From Schoenoplectus triqueter (lineage: Eukaryota; Streptophyta; Magnoliopsida; Poales; Cyperaceae): a stretch of DNA of 64,000 nt. Under the pieces are notes generated by a model. The model did no database searches and had not been told where the DNA came from. It saw nothing but the letters and a program-made list of their open reading frames with translations. The stretch spans positions 62,001 to 126,000 of the forward strand of contig CAXKVV010000142.1 in the NCBI GenBank assembly GCA_964058805.1. The letters are read 5' to 3'. This document shows, one piece after another, positions 12,030-21,909 of this stretch. The translations under genes were made by a program, and so were the position numbers. Each line of letters opens with the position of its first letter. Within the stretch, counting starts at the first letter, position 1.

Positions 12030-12722
12030 TCAAACCACTAAGGCCACCATCATATGAACGCCAATCAGTGCAGTAGTGAAGCTCATCGCAATTGTCATCG
12101 TGACTAAACGCTCCATCATGACTCCAGAAATCAGGCGTTGCAGCCCATCAGACGTGGCGCTTACACGGACCAGCAGAAGCACCATTGCAAGATTGAAATC
12201 ACAGAACAAGAGAAGATGGAACAGTATATTGCTTATGGAGTTGGTCCAGTTGTGGAATGAGAAAGATACGATTTGGTCAATGAGCAAGAGGATACCGGTT
12301 GAGATGCAAAGTATGGGAAAGGCCGGTACGAAGCCACCCTTGGGAAGGTAAATGGGTAAATCTAAAGATTTTGCAAAAAAAACACATACGATTAGCAGAA
12401 CAGTACCTTCAACAGCAGGCTTGACAGTATCCGGTATGACAACGGTTGTAAGTGCTGGCAACACCACAGCCGCCGCTCCGAGGAAAAGAGTAGTGAAGGT
12501 TACAGCCTGGGTCGCCATGGCCAGATGTTTTGTGTAAACTGATTGTGGTACGGCTACATGGAGGATCAGAAGAAGGATTGCGGAGAAGAAGGTGAAGAGG
12601 AAGGCGGGAACAACAAGCGGAATGAGGGGATTGTCACGGCTCTGATCAGCGAAGGTTATGAGAATGCCCACTGTGAAACAGAGAGTGAGAAAAAGGAGAG
12701 GTGGAATTGAGGCCATGACCAT
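12030..12722 (-). CDS. Multi-span membrane protein of the tandem family, copy 1 (clade A)
   Basis: A single-exon gene of 230 residues starts at ATG in MVMASIPPLLFLTL. The function is unknown and I do not recognise the family. Hydrophobic stretches suggest about seven membrane segments: near residues 5-25, 35-58, 68-92, 95-115, 128-150, 160-185 and 205-230. Shared motifs are FADQS after segment 1, LHVAVPQSVYTKHL after segment 2, a VPAF..LCIS stretch, LLLVRVSATSDGLQ and a C-terminal MMERLVTMTIAMSFTTALI. The start is supported by the same ATG context in the inverted orphan copy at 11.66 kb and by a TATA box 78 bases upstream. It groups by eye with the 15.1 kb copy (FADQS, no PFNR loop). It looks intact. 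No enzyme motif or signal beyond the membrane segments is visible. Confidence 0.8.
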   Translation of the reverse strand: MVMASIPPLLFLTLCFTVGILITFADQSRDNPLIPLVVPAFLFTFFSAILLLILHVAVPQSVYTKHLAMATQAVTFTTLFLGAAAVVLPALTTVVIPDTVKPAVEGTVLLIVCVFFAKSLDLPIYLPKGGFVPAFPILCISTGILLLIDQIVSFSFHNWTNSISNILFHLLLFCDFNLAMVLLLVRVSATSDGLQRLISGVMMERLVTMTIAMSFTTALIGVHMMVALVV

Positions 12723-12792
12723 GAATGGAAACTTGAAAGGGGAAGGTGCTCTGCTTAAGAGAATGAATAGATAATTACATACAGGGGAGGGA

Positions 12793-12800
12793 TATTTATA
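12793..12800 (-). promoter_or_regulatory. TATA box of the 12.0 kb gene
   Basis: TATAAATA on the minus strand lies about 78 bases upstream of the start codon. It is followed by CCCTCCCC and a pyrimidine-rich leader, and the same arrangement occurs in inverted form at 11.585 kb. Confidence 0.7.
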
Positions 12801-12973
12801 GGTGAAGAAAGGAAATGGTGGAACTGCGAAAGGAGATGGTGGAACACCCGCGGGACAGCATTTGGTAGGTGATTAGGTGACAATTTAGTTGCACAATACT
12901 TATTCTTGCAAGGTTTACCAAGTACTGACGTGGTCGATTCGTAGCGAACTTCTAAGAACGCCGTTCAATAGAA

Positions 12974-13202
12974 ATCTGCCATGTAAAGCAAAGTGTAAAC
13001 TGCGTGTATATTATAGTATGTCTCTCTGGCATGTAAAACAAAGTGAAAACTGCGTGTATATTATAGTATGTCTCTCTGGCATGTAAAACAAAGTGAAAAC
13101 TGCGTGTATATTATAGTATGTCTCTCTGCCATGTAAAACAAAGTGAAAACTGCGTGTATATTATAGTATGTCTCTCTGCCATGTACAACAAAGTGAAAAC
13201 TG
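12974..13202. repeat. 50-bp minisatellite, about 4.6 units
   Basis: A unit with ATGTAAAACAAAGTGAAAAC, TGCGTGTATATTATAGTATG and TCTCTCTGCC repeats at 12981, 13031, 13081, 13131 and 13181 with few changes. It lies about 250-480 bases upstream of the 12.0 kb gene. The units abut with no spacers, so it is not a CRISPR array. Confidence 0.95.
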
Positions 13203-14034
13203 CCTTATTCTGGTCCCCCCCGGCCCACAACAACAACGGCAGCCGCCTTCTACTAAAATGTGATCCACGTCATCGCACATTATTCCAGGAAGATTTCGGT
13301 CAATTCATTGCCAATTAAATTTGTTCAAAAAGTCTTTTGTATTTTAACAAATTCCTCCCTACAATTTTCTAAATAGCAGTCCTTTTTACCACATTTTGAC
13401 GTTGACTTGACACCAAAGCCCCTATGCTGTCTGTCATGATCTCTGAATAAAAAACCTTGCTCTTTTTGAACCCAAATCCTCTGGAATTGAAACAAGTTAA
13501 AACATATAAAGACATTAGATCCCACTAATTTTGTTTTAGTGTGTAATCAAACGACATAAATGCAATCATGAGATTTCTGAAAAATAATTTCTTATTTTAA
13601 TGTAGACATAACGAAAAAACTATGCAAATAAATAGGCATGTAATGTGAAGCAGTTAGAAAAAAAAAGGTTCAAATTAATCATTTAACTGATACAAGAGTG
13701 CTCCAAATAAAATTTGTAAAAAAAAAAAAGTTTTTTAGCTGTTGTTTTCGTTTTCCGTTTATTTTTGGAGGAAAAAACATGTTTTGTGGGGGAGGCGTTG
13801 TTTTGAAGTGCAGGAAGGCGTGAATTGGTAATCCAAATTAATTAAGGAACTGTATCGAAATAAAGATCAATCGCCCCTTTCGAATTATTGGAAACTGGCC
13901 CTTTGTTGCACAATTGAAAGTCTGAATCTCGCGGATTGAAAGATAATAAAGAATAATTTGGGGACCGCTTCACAAGAAAGTGCGTGTCTTGTTTTACAAG
14001 CACTGTCACTTCTGGTACGTACCAGCAAGTAACA
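13203..14034. other. Intergenic DNA, nothing supported
   Basis: The stretch is AT-rich with short frames only. The last eight bases (14035-14042) are the left target duplication of the next element. Confidence 0.45.
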
Positions 14035-14042
14035 ATCATAAT

Positions 14043-14736
14043 TAGGGCTGTTATTCGAGCGAGTTCGAGCGAGTTGGTATCAGCTCGAACTCAACTCGTG
14101 TGTTAAACGGGCTGAGCTGACTCGATATCTCAAGGCAGATGCGAGCTGAAAAGTCAGCTCAAACTCAACTCGTCGAAAACACGAGCTGGCTCGGAGCTCA
14201 TGAAATAACTCGTACAATGGCGACGAGGTTGGAAGGTGGTGATGCGGAACCGGACTCTGCTCCTCTCGACGTTCAGGTCTTGTGGAGAATGAAGATGTCG
14301 AGTGGTATTGAAAAAATTATCAGATTTAGAAAATGGAAATGAAGGGAGGAGTAAATATTTTTTTTTTGTTTTCCAATGATTCCTAGACAATAGGCTACTT
14401 GTCTATACGCAACCTACAGCCACTTGTTCAAAAAAGCTCTTTTTATTTTAAATTTTGAATGTCCTTGTCGAGTCATGTCCTCCTCATAAATTGTTGAATT
14501 GAATTATTGAAATAAGAAGACAAATCGCTGCTGAGTGACTCAATGAATAGATCGAGACTCCACTGTACGCGAATTGACGAGCGAGCCAGTGTTAACTCGT
14601 ACTCGGCTCAGATTTTATACGAGCCAACGAGCTCGAGCCGAATGAGTTCGAGTTGAATATGAGCTAGCTGTTGTCGAGTTAAATTGCGAGTGAGTTACGA
14701 GCGAGTTACGAGTTATGAGTTTTTTATCCAGCTCTA
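14043..14736. mobile_element. hAT non-autonomous element, 694 bp, GAGCTCG-rich
   Basis: The element begins TAGGGCTGTTATTCGAGC and ends CCAGCTCTA. A perfect 8-bp duplication ATCATAAT lies at 14035-14042 and 14737-14744. Both ends carry many copies of GAGCGAGTT, GAGCTCGAGC and their complements, the typical clustered subterminal motifs of hAT elements. There is no transposase. Frames inside it are not genes. It lies just downstream of the 15.1 kb gene's old 3' end. Confidence 0.9.
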
Positions 14737-14823
14737 ATCATAATATCATCTCGTTAAACTTGATGTCGGAATTCCAAAAGGTAAATTACGAAATTAAGGA
14801 GTAAGACAAAATTAGTTAAATTA

Positions 14824-15081
14824 TCAAGGCACAACATAATCAAGCACATATGTTACCATTAAAACGATAATAAATATAGCAGTTACGCCACACCAGAAAC
14901 TAGAATATACCCATCTAGAGGGCTCAAATGCAAGATTCAAACAAAACTGTTTTAGCCTCAGCCCTCGACCAATAATTCCACCATCGTATGGACATACATA
15001 CACGCCAACCAGCACAGAAAGTGAACCTTGCTGCAACCTTGTCTTCACTGAGCGCTCTATTATGACCGTTGAAATCAGGCA
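14824..15081 (-). other. Orphaned C-terminal reading frame of the 15.1 kb gene
   Basis: This frame is exactly in phase with the 15.1 kb gene beyond its stop. It begins CLISTVIIERSVKTRLQQGS, which aligns with LISGVMMERLVTMTIAMSF of the 12.0 kb copy, then diverges into a longer tail with one more hydrophobic stretch (FIIVLMVTYVL). It shows that the ancestral gene read through this region. Confidence 0.65.
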
Positions 15082-15696
15082 TCATGTCCCGTCTGGCGCG
15101 GCACTTGCACGGAGAAACAGTAGCACCATTGCCAGAATGAAGTTACAGAACAAGAAAAGATGAATCACTATGTTGCACAAGGAGCTGGAGTTGTGGTGGT
15201 ACGGGACGGATAAGGCAGAGAGGGTACCAGTGGAGATGCAGAGAAGAAGAAAAGTGGGGCCAAAGCCTGTAGTAAGGTATCTGGGCAAATTAAAAGATGA
15301 TCTTACTAATAGAAGATAAGTAATCAGCAGTGGCGCGACTATGACAGTGGGCTTGATTGTGTCTGGTACGATGGCAGAAGTGACAATGAAATTCACCATG
15401 AGAAGAGCTCCGAGGAGGAGAGTGGCAAGTGTGAGAGCACGGGTAACCATGGTCAAATATTTGGTGTAAACTGATTGTGGTATGGCGACATGGAGGGCTA
15501 AAAGAACGATTGCAGAGACGAAGGTTAAGTGGAGAAAGAAGAAGAGGGAGGTGCGGACAGCTAGGGAAACGAGGGAACTGTTGTGACTCTGATCGGCGAA
15601 GCTGATGAGGGGTTCGAGCATTATGACGATAGCCATTAAGAAAGAAAGAACGGGAAAAAGGAATTCCCGAATCTCTGCCATGAATGGAAGCTCCAT
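15082..15696 (-). CDS. Membrane protein of the tandem family, copy 2 (clade A), shortened by an early stop
   Basis: The open frame has 204 residues in a single exon. The first ATG gives MELPFMAEIREFLF; the paralogous start is the second Met (position 15681), because TTCCATTCATGG matches the 12.0 kb leader and start. Motifs are FADQSHNSS, LHVAIPQSVYTKYL, a LLLCIS stretch and LFLRASAAPDGT. The frame stops with TGA two codons after PDG, where copy 1 reads on as LQRLISGV. Homologous sequence continues in phase for about 28 codons past the stop. The product would lack the last membrane segment. It may be a recent pseudogene or a shortened protein; transcripts would decide. The function is unknown. 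Confidence 0.6.
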   Translation of the reverse strand: MELPFMAEIREFLFPVLSFLMAIVIMLEPLISFADQSHNSSLVSLAVRTSLFFFLHLTFVSAIVLLALHVAIPQSVYTKYLTMVTRALTLATLLLGALLMVNFIVTSAIVPDTIKPTVIVAPLLITYLLLVRSSFNLPRYLTTGFGPTFLLLCISTGTLSALSVPYHHNSSSLCNIVIHLFLFCNFILAMVLLFLRASAAPDGT

Positions 15697-15820
15697 TAGG
15701 AATTAGGAAATGCTCTGCTCAGAGCCTCAGAGAGGGATAAATCTTCGTGTGGGGGGTGGGGTGGGGTTGTGGCCTTGTGCCCTTGTGGGAGATGAGAGGA
15801 CTCTGTAGAGGACGAGATTT

Positions 15821-15830
15821 AATATTTATA
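15821..15830 (-). promoter_or_regulatory. Possible TATA box of the 15.1 kb gene
   Basis: TATAAATATT on the minus strand lies about 125 bases upstream of the first ATG, farther than in the paralogs (about 75-85 bases). A weaker candidate (GATTTATCC) lies near 15.735 kb. Confidence 0.4.
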
Positions 15831-15839
15831 AAAAAAAAG

Positions 15840-16549
15840 GTCATCGGTAGCAAATGCATTCACATCCATAGTCACCATAACCCATTGGGATGCCTCCATT
15901 TCATAATTACTCCCCCTTTAAGAGGTATTATATTTCTCTTATCCATTAGATTAAATTGAGACTATATATTGTAATAAAAAAAATAGAATCTTGCCTGCTA
16001 TTGTAAAATGGGACCACCTAAAGTTTTTAAATTAAGTTTCGAATTTGATAGGATAAGTTCAGATGAACATAATAATGTGATTTGCAAATTGCAGTGAAAA
16101 ATAAAATCAATAGTAATTGCATAGTTCTCCAGAGTGCAGTGTGTAGAGTGTAGACCACAATCAAATCCATCCACAAATGAGCTGATTATTTTGAATCTGA
16201 ACGAAAGATGTGCGGCTACGCAATAAAATTAATGAGTTTACTAAAATATGTGGCCGCCAAATTACTTTCCTATATAGTATCATAATTATTTTTTCTTTCC
16301 AATACAAGTTAGTTGTTTTAAGAACCTTCTTTCAAGAATAAAATAATTACCCTATATCACTCAATTTATTTGGACCAGTTATGATCGACATGTTGTTTAA
16401 ATAAAGTACTATGCACATTTATTAAAAAGTTAATTAATTATTTTCAAATTGTTATATATAGAATGCCATTAGGAGCTGATGAAGAGCCAAGAGAGCAGGT
16501 TGAACAAATAAACCACATGCGATATATAGATGGTACGCTATATTATGTT
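15840..16549. other. Intergenic DNA, nothing supported
   Basis: AT-rich, with no recognisable gene or element ends. Confidence 0.4.
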
Positions 16550-16601
16550 GACCCACGGCCAGAGGGAAGCTACAGGACAAGAAAAGATGTATCAGTATGT
16601 T
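16550..16601 (-). pseudogene. Short fragment of a membrane-family gene
   Basis: The plus-strand stretch with GCCAGAGGGAAGCTACAGGA and ACAAGAAAAGATGTATCA resembles 15134-15174 in copy 2 (GCCAGAATGAAGTTACAGAA then ACAAGAAAAGATGAATCA), which encodes part of segment 6. About 45 bases match before a hAT-like end begins at 16602. It is too short to be certain. Confidence 0.45.
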
Positions 16602-17036
16602 TAGGGCTGTCAACGAATTCCGTTTCGACCGCGTTTCATTTCGTTTCGTGGTAACGAAACAGTTAATGAAATGAATTTCTGTTTCGTTTTATTAAATGAA
16701 ACTGTTTTCTATTTCACGAAACGGCCGAAACGGTTAACGAAACGGTTTTTTTCATTTCGTTAAGAGTATTTCAGTGTGTAAAAGACACGAAATTTTGTGT
16801 TTCGTTCCATTTCGTGATAAATAAAATGGTTAACGAAATGATTTTCTGTTTCGTTTATTAAACGAAACGGTTAACAAAATTGTTTTCTGTTTCGTTTATT
16901 AAACGAAACAATTAACGAAACGGCACTATTATTAATTTTTTATTTAGTACCTAATTAATTATGGAATTGAACCCAATAAACTATTATAATCCGATAATTA
17001 CTTTCCTTAATTAAAATTCTGCGTTCGTCGTCCCAG
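16602..17036. mobile_element. Chimeric hAT-like element
   Basis: The left part starts TAGGGCTGTCAACG and carries many TTTCGTTT and CGAAACGG subterminal motifs to about 16922. The right part from about 16923 matches the 3' end of the Tip100-like copies (TTTAGTACC, GAACCCAATAAACTATTATA, TCCGATAATT, ending CTGCGTTCGTCGTCCC). No matching pair of ends or clear 8-bp duplication is seen, so two elements appear fused or one has been cut by the other. Confidence 0.6.
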
Positions 17037-17230
17037 TTTGCATGAACAATGGAGATCATAATAATTTATTAACCCGTGACGAAAGGAATGACGGAAACTT
17101 ATTAGAAAGGGGACACAACTCACAACTCACAAGAGGTCTGAATGGGAAGTGTGGAACCGAGATCCCTTTCAAGTTACAGGACGGATCATAATAATTTATT
17201 GATTTTTTTGGTATGATAAAAAAATCCGGA

Positions 17231-17763
17231 CGGGTCAAACCCGATCCACCAAATCCGTGGCCGCGATCCGACCCGTCCCGACCCGTGACTCAACCCGTCA
17301 AACCCGTGACCCGTTAGAACCGACAGATTTAACACAGACATGGGCAAAAAATTTTCAAAAAACCTCGTGCTAGACCCGACCCGACCCGTCCAACCCGTGC
17401 AAACCCAGGAAAATTCAAAAAATGTAAGAAGAATTATTTTTTTGGTAAAAATATAAATATTTATATATTTTTAATATTCTAAATAATTATTTTTAAATTT
17501 TTTGAAATTTCTGAGAATTTATTTGGATTTTATTGGGTTATTTTTTAATTTTGAAAAAAAACTTTGGACCCGACCCGACTTGCCCCACTCTTGAACCCGA
17601 CCTGATCCGCCCCGCCGACTCGTCCAACCCGACGGGTTTAGGACGGGTCGCGGCCAAACCCTCCAAAATGAACTCGTACTAGTCCCGTGAAAATCAATTG
17701 ACCCGTCCCGCTAAAACCCGCCGACCCGTGCAAATCCGTCCCGACCCGACCCGTTTTTAATTT
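17231..17763. mobile_element. ACCCG-rich hAT-like element
   Basis: Dense CCCGACCCG repeats occur at both ends (17.23-17.42 and 17.56-17.76 kb) around an AT-rich core. This is the same composition as the elements at 31.3, 36.7, 45.8 and 63.7 kb, which have TAGGG-type ends and 8-bp duplications. Exact ends were not found. Confidence 0.6.
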
Positions 17764-18278
17764 ATTTGAGTACCAACTTTCATCATCTATCTTTTAACAT
17801 CAAATCCTATTTAATTTATGATTAGCTAATATCTACCCTAAATTACTAGAATTCACTTTTGCTCCATCATTAATAAGTCGAGTTGAATAATAACGTCCCC
17901 TCATATTTCTACACTTTTACTTTCACTTCATCACGTAAAAATGTAAGTTCATGGTTTTCGGGATTAATCACAAGCAAATATTATTTTGAACAAAAGAAAA
18001 TACTTAAGCAAATACTTATGTTTTAACCAATTATAATCAAAACTATGTAGCAAGATTAACAATTCAATAAAACAAAGCAAATCAAAGAACAAATCTGACC
18101 CTAGGAGATAGCCTAGCCTACTATGATGCAAGTAAACTAGTGTGATCCATTACTTTGCCATCTACATTGTTTCATCTCTAAAATCCTAAAACTACATGGC
18201 TCATATAGAAATACGGAAAAACCTGATGGGATAATAGTTGTTACGTCAAGACGCCCCGGCATGAAAGGGACTCAGATG

Positions 18279-19716
18279 GGGCAATTTTATATTTTGCCCT
18301 TCTTTCAAAATTTTTAAAACAAAATACCCTCCCCTCTAAATTCTTCAACAAAATACCCTTGTGTACCTTATTTTTTATTATTTTTTCTTTTCCATCTCCA
18401 TTACTATGCTTTATTTATTTTTTTCATTTAGTTTCTTTCATTTAACATACATTTTCATATGTAATTTTTTTTCATATGATATAGATTTATATTCATGGAA
18501 TTTTTAAAAATATTATGTATTTAAAAATAATTACAATTTGTGTTTGTTTTTATTCTAGTATGTTTGTATTCATTAATTATATATTTTTAAAATGATCCCT
18601 AGATTATTGAATATATTTCGAAATAAATAATAATACTGTTGTTCTAAATATAAGAAAGTAATATAAAATAAATATTTTTCTTTATAAATCTTGCAAAATA
18701 ATAATAGATATAAAAATTGCATTGGAAACATATATTAAATCATTAAGTAAATAAAATAATATACATTAAATGTTAAATTCATTTTGTTAAATAAAATTTA
18801 TTTTTTTATTTTATCACTCATCATATAGCATTAGACTAGGATGACTCAAACGGACAATTTTCTGTTTTGCTCTTCTTTCAAAAATTTTAAAATAAAATGC
18901 CCTATTCTCCAAATTATTCAATAAAATGCTTTTATGGATAGTTTTTTTCTCTTTCATCTCCATTATTATGCTTTATTTATTTTTTCATTTAGTTTCTTTC
19001 ATTTACACACATTTTTTCATATAAAATAATTAACAATATATCTTGTTTATTTTTTAATTTATTCTTTTTCTTTTATACACTCAAATTTTCATAAAATCTT
19101 CATTTATGAAATTTTTAATGATATTATAAATTTATTCAAAAATACATATAATTTGAGTCATCCTAGCCTAATGCTATATGATGAGTGATAAAATAAAAAA
19201 TAAAATTTATTTAACATAATGAATTTAAAATTTAATGTATATTATTTTATTTACTTAATGATTTAATATATATTCCAAATGCAATTTTTATATCTGTTAT
19301 TATTTTGCAAGATTTATAAAGAAGAACATTTATTTTATATTACTTTGTTATATTAAGAACAACAGTATTATTATTTATTTTGAAATATATTCAATGATCT
19401 AGGGATTATTTTTAAAATATATAATTAATAAATACAAACATAATAGAATAAAAATAAACACAAATTATAATTATTTTTAAATATATAATATTTTAAAAAA
19501 TTTCATGAATATAAATCTATATCATATGAAATTCTTTTACATATGAAAATATATGTTAAATGAAAGAAACTAAATGAAAAAAGTAAATAAATCATAATAA
19601 TGGAGATGAAAAAAAATAGAAAAATAAGGTACACAAGGGCATTTTGTTGAACAATTTAGAAGGGAGGATATTTTGTTTTAAAATTTTTGAAAGAAGGGCA
19701 AAATATAAAATTGCCC
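18279..19716. repeat. Large inverted repeat, about 570-bp arms
   Basis: The left arm (18279 to about 18850) begins GGGCAATTTTATATTTTGCC and ends GGATGACTCAAA. The right arm (about 19157-19716) is its near-complete reverse complement, from TTTGAGTCATCC to AAAATTGCCC. The loop (about 18850-19156) holds a second, direct, degraded copy of the start of the left arm (TTTTCTGTTTTGCTCTTCTTTC). The arms stay alike over their full length, so a transcript would fold into a long hairpin. ATG occurs on both flanks but may be part of the palindrome. No coding content. Confidence 0.9.
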
Positions 19717-20516
19717 ATGGTCATCGGTTGTGTGTGTCTATTTAAGGATATAATGAAATATATTGAATATATTGTCCCACAAAGGACAAAACTGATAAAA
19801 AGAAGAAAGATTAATTAAGGGCTATCAACATCATTCTTTTAGCCTTTTTGCAGTTGCCAGTTGGTGCTCATAGGATGTTGGCGGCCTGACCTGAACACAG
19901 CTGCACAAGTCAACTAGGTGCATGACCCCACAGAGTCTCAGCCAATAAGACTTTTCATAGACTCTTTGGCGTGCTGCTGCATCCATAGAGGATATGAATT
20001 TCCACTTCTCTTTTTAGATAAAGCAACATAAAGTCATCCTTTTCTAGATTTGCCAATTGTTGTCGTTTCAAACTTCAAAAACAGTCGAGATAGAAGTAAG
20101 TTCTTCGTATAAAATTTAAATATGCAAACTTACGTATATATTTCATTTCATAATTCTAGCTTTTATTTAACTATTTTTATTTCATAATTCTAGCTTTTAG
20201 TTTCTTGTGATAATTTTATTTTATTTTTTTAAAAAAGTGAGAAGACAAATGCGATAAAAAATCATAATTTTTGAAATGGAGGTATACCTTATATTAGATC
20301 TTTTGATTTATCATTTAAATTATTCACGGCTAAAAATTTACATACTGATCTTTTGATATGGACTTGATTTGTTCATTTCAGATCAAAGACAAAATAGTCC
20401 AAAAGCACACATGTCTACCGGGTATACATGAAATTATGCGTCCAACTGTCCAAGTGGAAATACAAATTGTTAAGTAGCTAGAAAGATTATTAATTAACTT
20501 AGGACCAAGCAATGAC
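19717..20516. other. Intergenic DNA, nothing supported
   Basis: No gene or element recognised. Confidence 0.4.
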
Positions 20517-21143
20517 TTGTTGTTCCTTCCTTTTTCAAGGAGCCTCAAGGCCCACAAACAAGACGAGGCCCAAATTAATTATTCTAAAAGTTTTCAGCCA
20601 AGCCTGAGAGCCCAGCAAAGGGGAGCATTCAGGACATCCCAAATAGTACTAACATTTCGGCACGAGACCATAAGGTTTCAGTACGCTTACTCTGAAAATT
20701 AAAAATAAAATAAAAAAGAAGATACCAGTAACGAAACAACACTGGCACCGACTGGTACAAGTGCCAATAAAGACAAAGAGGCATTTTAAAGTATGCTTCA
20801 AGCGTGAAAGTCTTTCATAACTGAAATATCAAAGTCTACAACATCACTAAAGATTAAATGCCCCCTCAAGACTAAGTTATAGAAAGAATAATCTAAGGAT
20901 CAGTATAGAATACCTAACTTCTGAAAACCCATTTTCAGCATTTCAAAATCACACGTCAAGAGTTCATAACCAAGTACCTGTACTGTCTGGTACCAATACC
21001 TAATTCCGAGTAAAACCCTTTATACCAAAATAATAATTTAAGAAATTTCATGGGGCCTAATTGTTATTTTCTTATTGCAGGTTTAACTCGGAACTAGGTA
21101 ATGGTACCAGATTCTGGAAGTACAGTGATTACTTATTTTCTAT
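20517..21143. repeat. Array downstream block, copy at 20.5 kb
   Basis: This is one of four related downstream flanks (also about 24.7-26.0, 32.9-34.5 and 38.4-39.5 kb). Shared marks are GGCCCAAATTA, GTTTTCAG, then GATACCAGTAA, GACTGGTAC, GAAATATCA, a TCACTAAAGATT-like motif and CTGGTACCAATACC. It lies 3' of the minus-strand 21.1 kb gene. No conserved reading frame was seen. Confidence 0.7.
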
Positions 21144-21818
21144 TTAAACATGGCTAATTGAAATGATCCCAACCAGGAATTGTACAACCATGCAAAAGTC
21201 GATCAGTGCAATAATGGAACTCATCCCCAGCACTGCCTCAACCAAATACTCAATCACAACAGCAGGTATTACAACTTGTGTTCCATCCGTAGGCACACGT
21301 CGGCTGATAAATAGCAGAACCAAGGTGAGAAGGAAGTTAAAGTAATTCAGTGAGAGAAAGAGAAGCTCAATTGGAATGGGGCCTAAGCTGCTTTTGTCAT
21401 TTTTGTCAGAGAAGGAAAACAAGGGGCAAATGAACAAGATGGTACTTGCTGAGATGCATAGTCCAATTAATGCTGGTACCAAATTTCCGCCCAATTGACG
21501 GGCATAATTGATACATATATTGAATGGATCAAACTTGTACATTGCTGCGGCTGCCACACCTATAAATGGTGCCACATGGATGATGCGAGGTGTACTGAAG
21601 AACAGAATAGCAGAAACAAGAACCTGGAATACAAAATTGGTCAAATGGTTGGTGTAAGCAGATTGTGGCATGGCCACATGGAGGGGAAAATGAATAATAT
21701 AAGAGGTGAGGGTAAACCAAAACAGGCAAAAGAGGAAGGTTATGAGCGAGCCCGAAAGCATGAAACCAGTAATTGATATAACAAGAAAGAGAAAGAGGAG
21801 AGTATGATCCGGCTTCAT
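21144..21818 (-). CDS. Membrane protein of the tandem family, copy 3 (clade B), internally shortened
   Basis: A single exon encodes 224 residues, starting MKPDHTLLFLFLVISITGF. Motifs are LHVAMPQSAYTNHL, FDPFNICINYARQ, NLVPALIGLCISAST, LGPIPIELLFLSLN, VPTDGTQVVIPAVVIEYLV and a C-terminal hydrophobic segment. Compared with the 26.0 kb copy it lacks about a dozen residues after SLITF (the SNQ..NNS loop) and about a dozen after HVAPF. Both gaps keep the frame. The stop lies five residues past the paralog's end. The frame is open, so it may be expressed, but loss of the loop and part of one hydrophobic segment may alter topology. The function is unknown. Confidence 0.7.
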   Translation of the reverse strand: MKPDHTLLFLFLVISITGFMLSGSLITFLFCLFWFTLTSYIIHFPLHVAMPQSAYTNHLTNFVFQVLVSAILFFSTPRIIHVAPFIGVAAAAMYKFDPFNICINYARQLGGNLVPALIGLCISASTILFICPLFSFSDKNDKSSLGPIPIELLFLSLNYFNFLLTLVLLFISRRVPTDGTQVVIPAVVIEYLVEAVLGMSSIIALIDFCMVVQFLVGIISISHV

Positions 21819-21897
21819 CGGTTGAAGCTCAAAATCAAATTAAGTTGGGTTTTTTTGAGAGTTGAGATGATGCTTATGTCAAATAAAATTGAGGTTC

Positions 21898-21906
21898 TTA
21901 TATAAA
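21898..21906 (-). promoter_or_regulatory. TATA box of the 21.1 kb gene
   Basis: TTTATATAA on the minus strand lies about 80-88 bases upstream of the ATG, a position shared with the 12.0 and 26.0 kb genes. Confidence 0.65.
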
Positions 21907-21909
21907 GCC

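Noticed and set aside
12974..13202. CRISPR-like repeat array
   Set aside because: The repeats abut with no unique spacers, and the DNA is plant nuclear. It is a minisatellite.
14139..14390. Open frames inside the 694-bp hAT element as genes
   Set aside because: They lie within a non-autonomous element flanked by a target duplication and resemble no transposase.
15082..15090. TGA in copy 2 as a recoded (selenocysteine) codon
   Set aside because: Land plants lack selenocysteine insertion, and the paralog has a normal residue here. A nonsense change is simpler.
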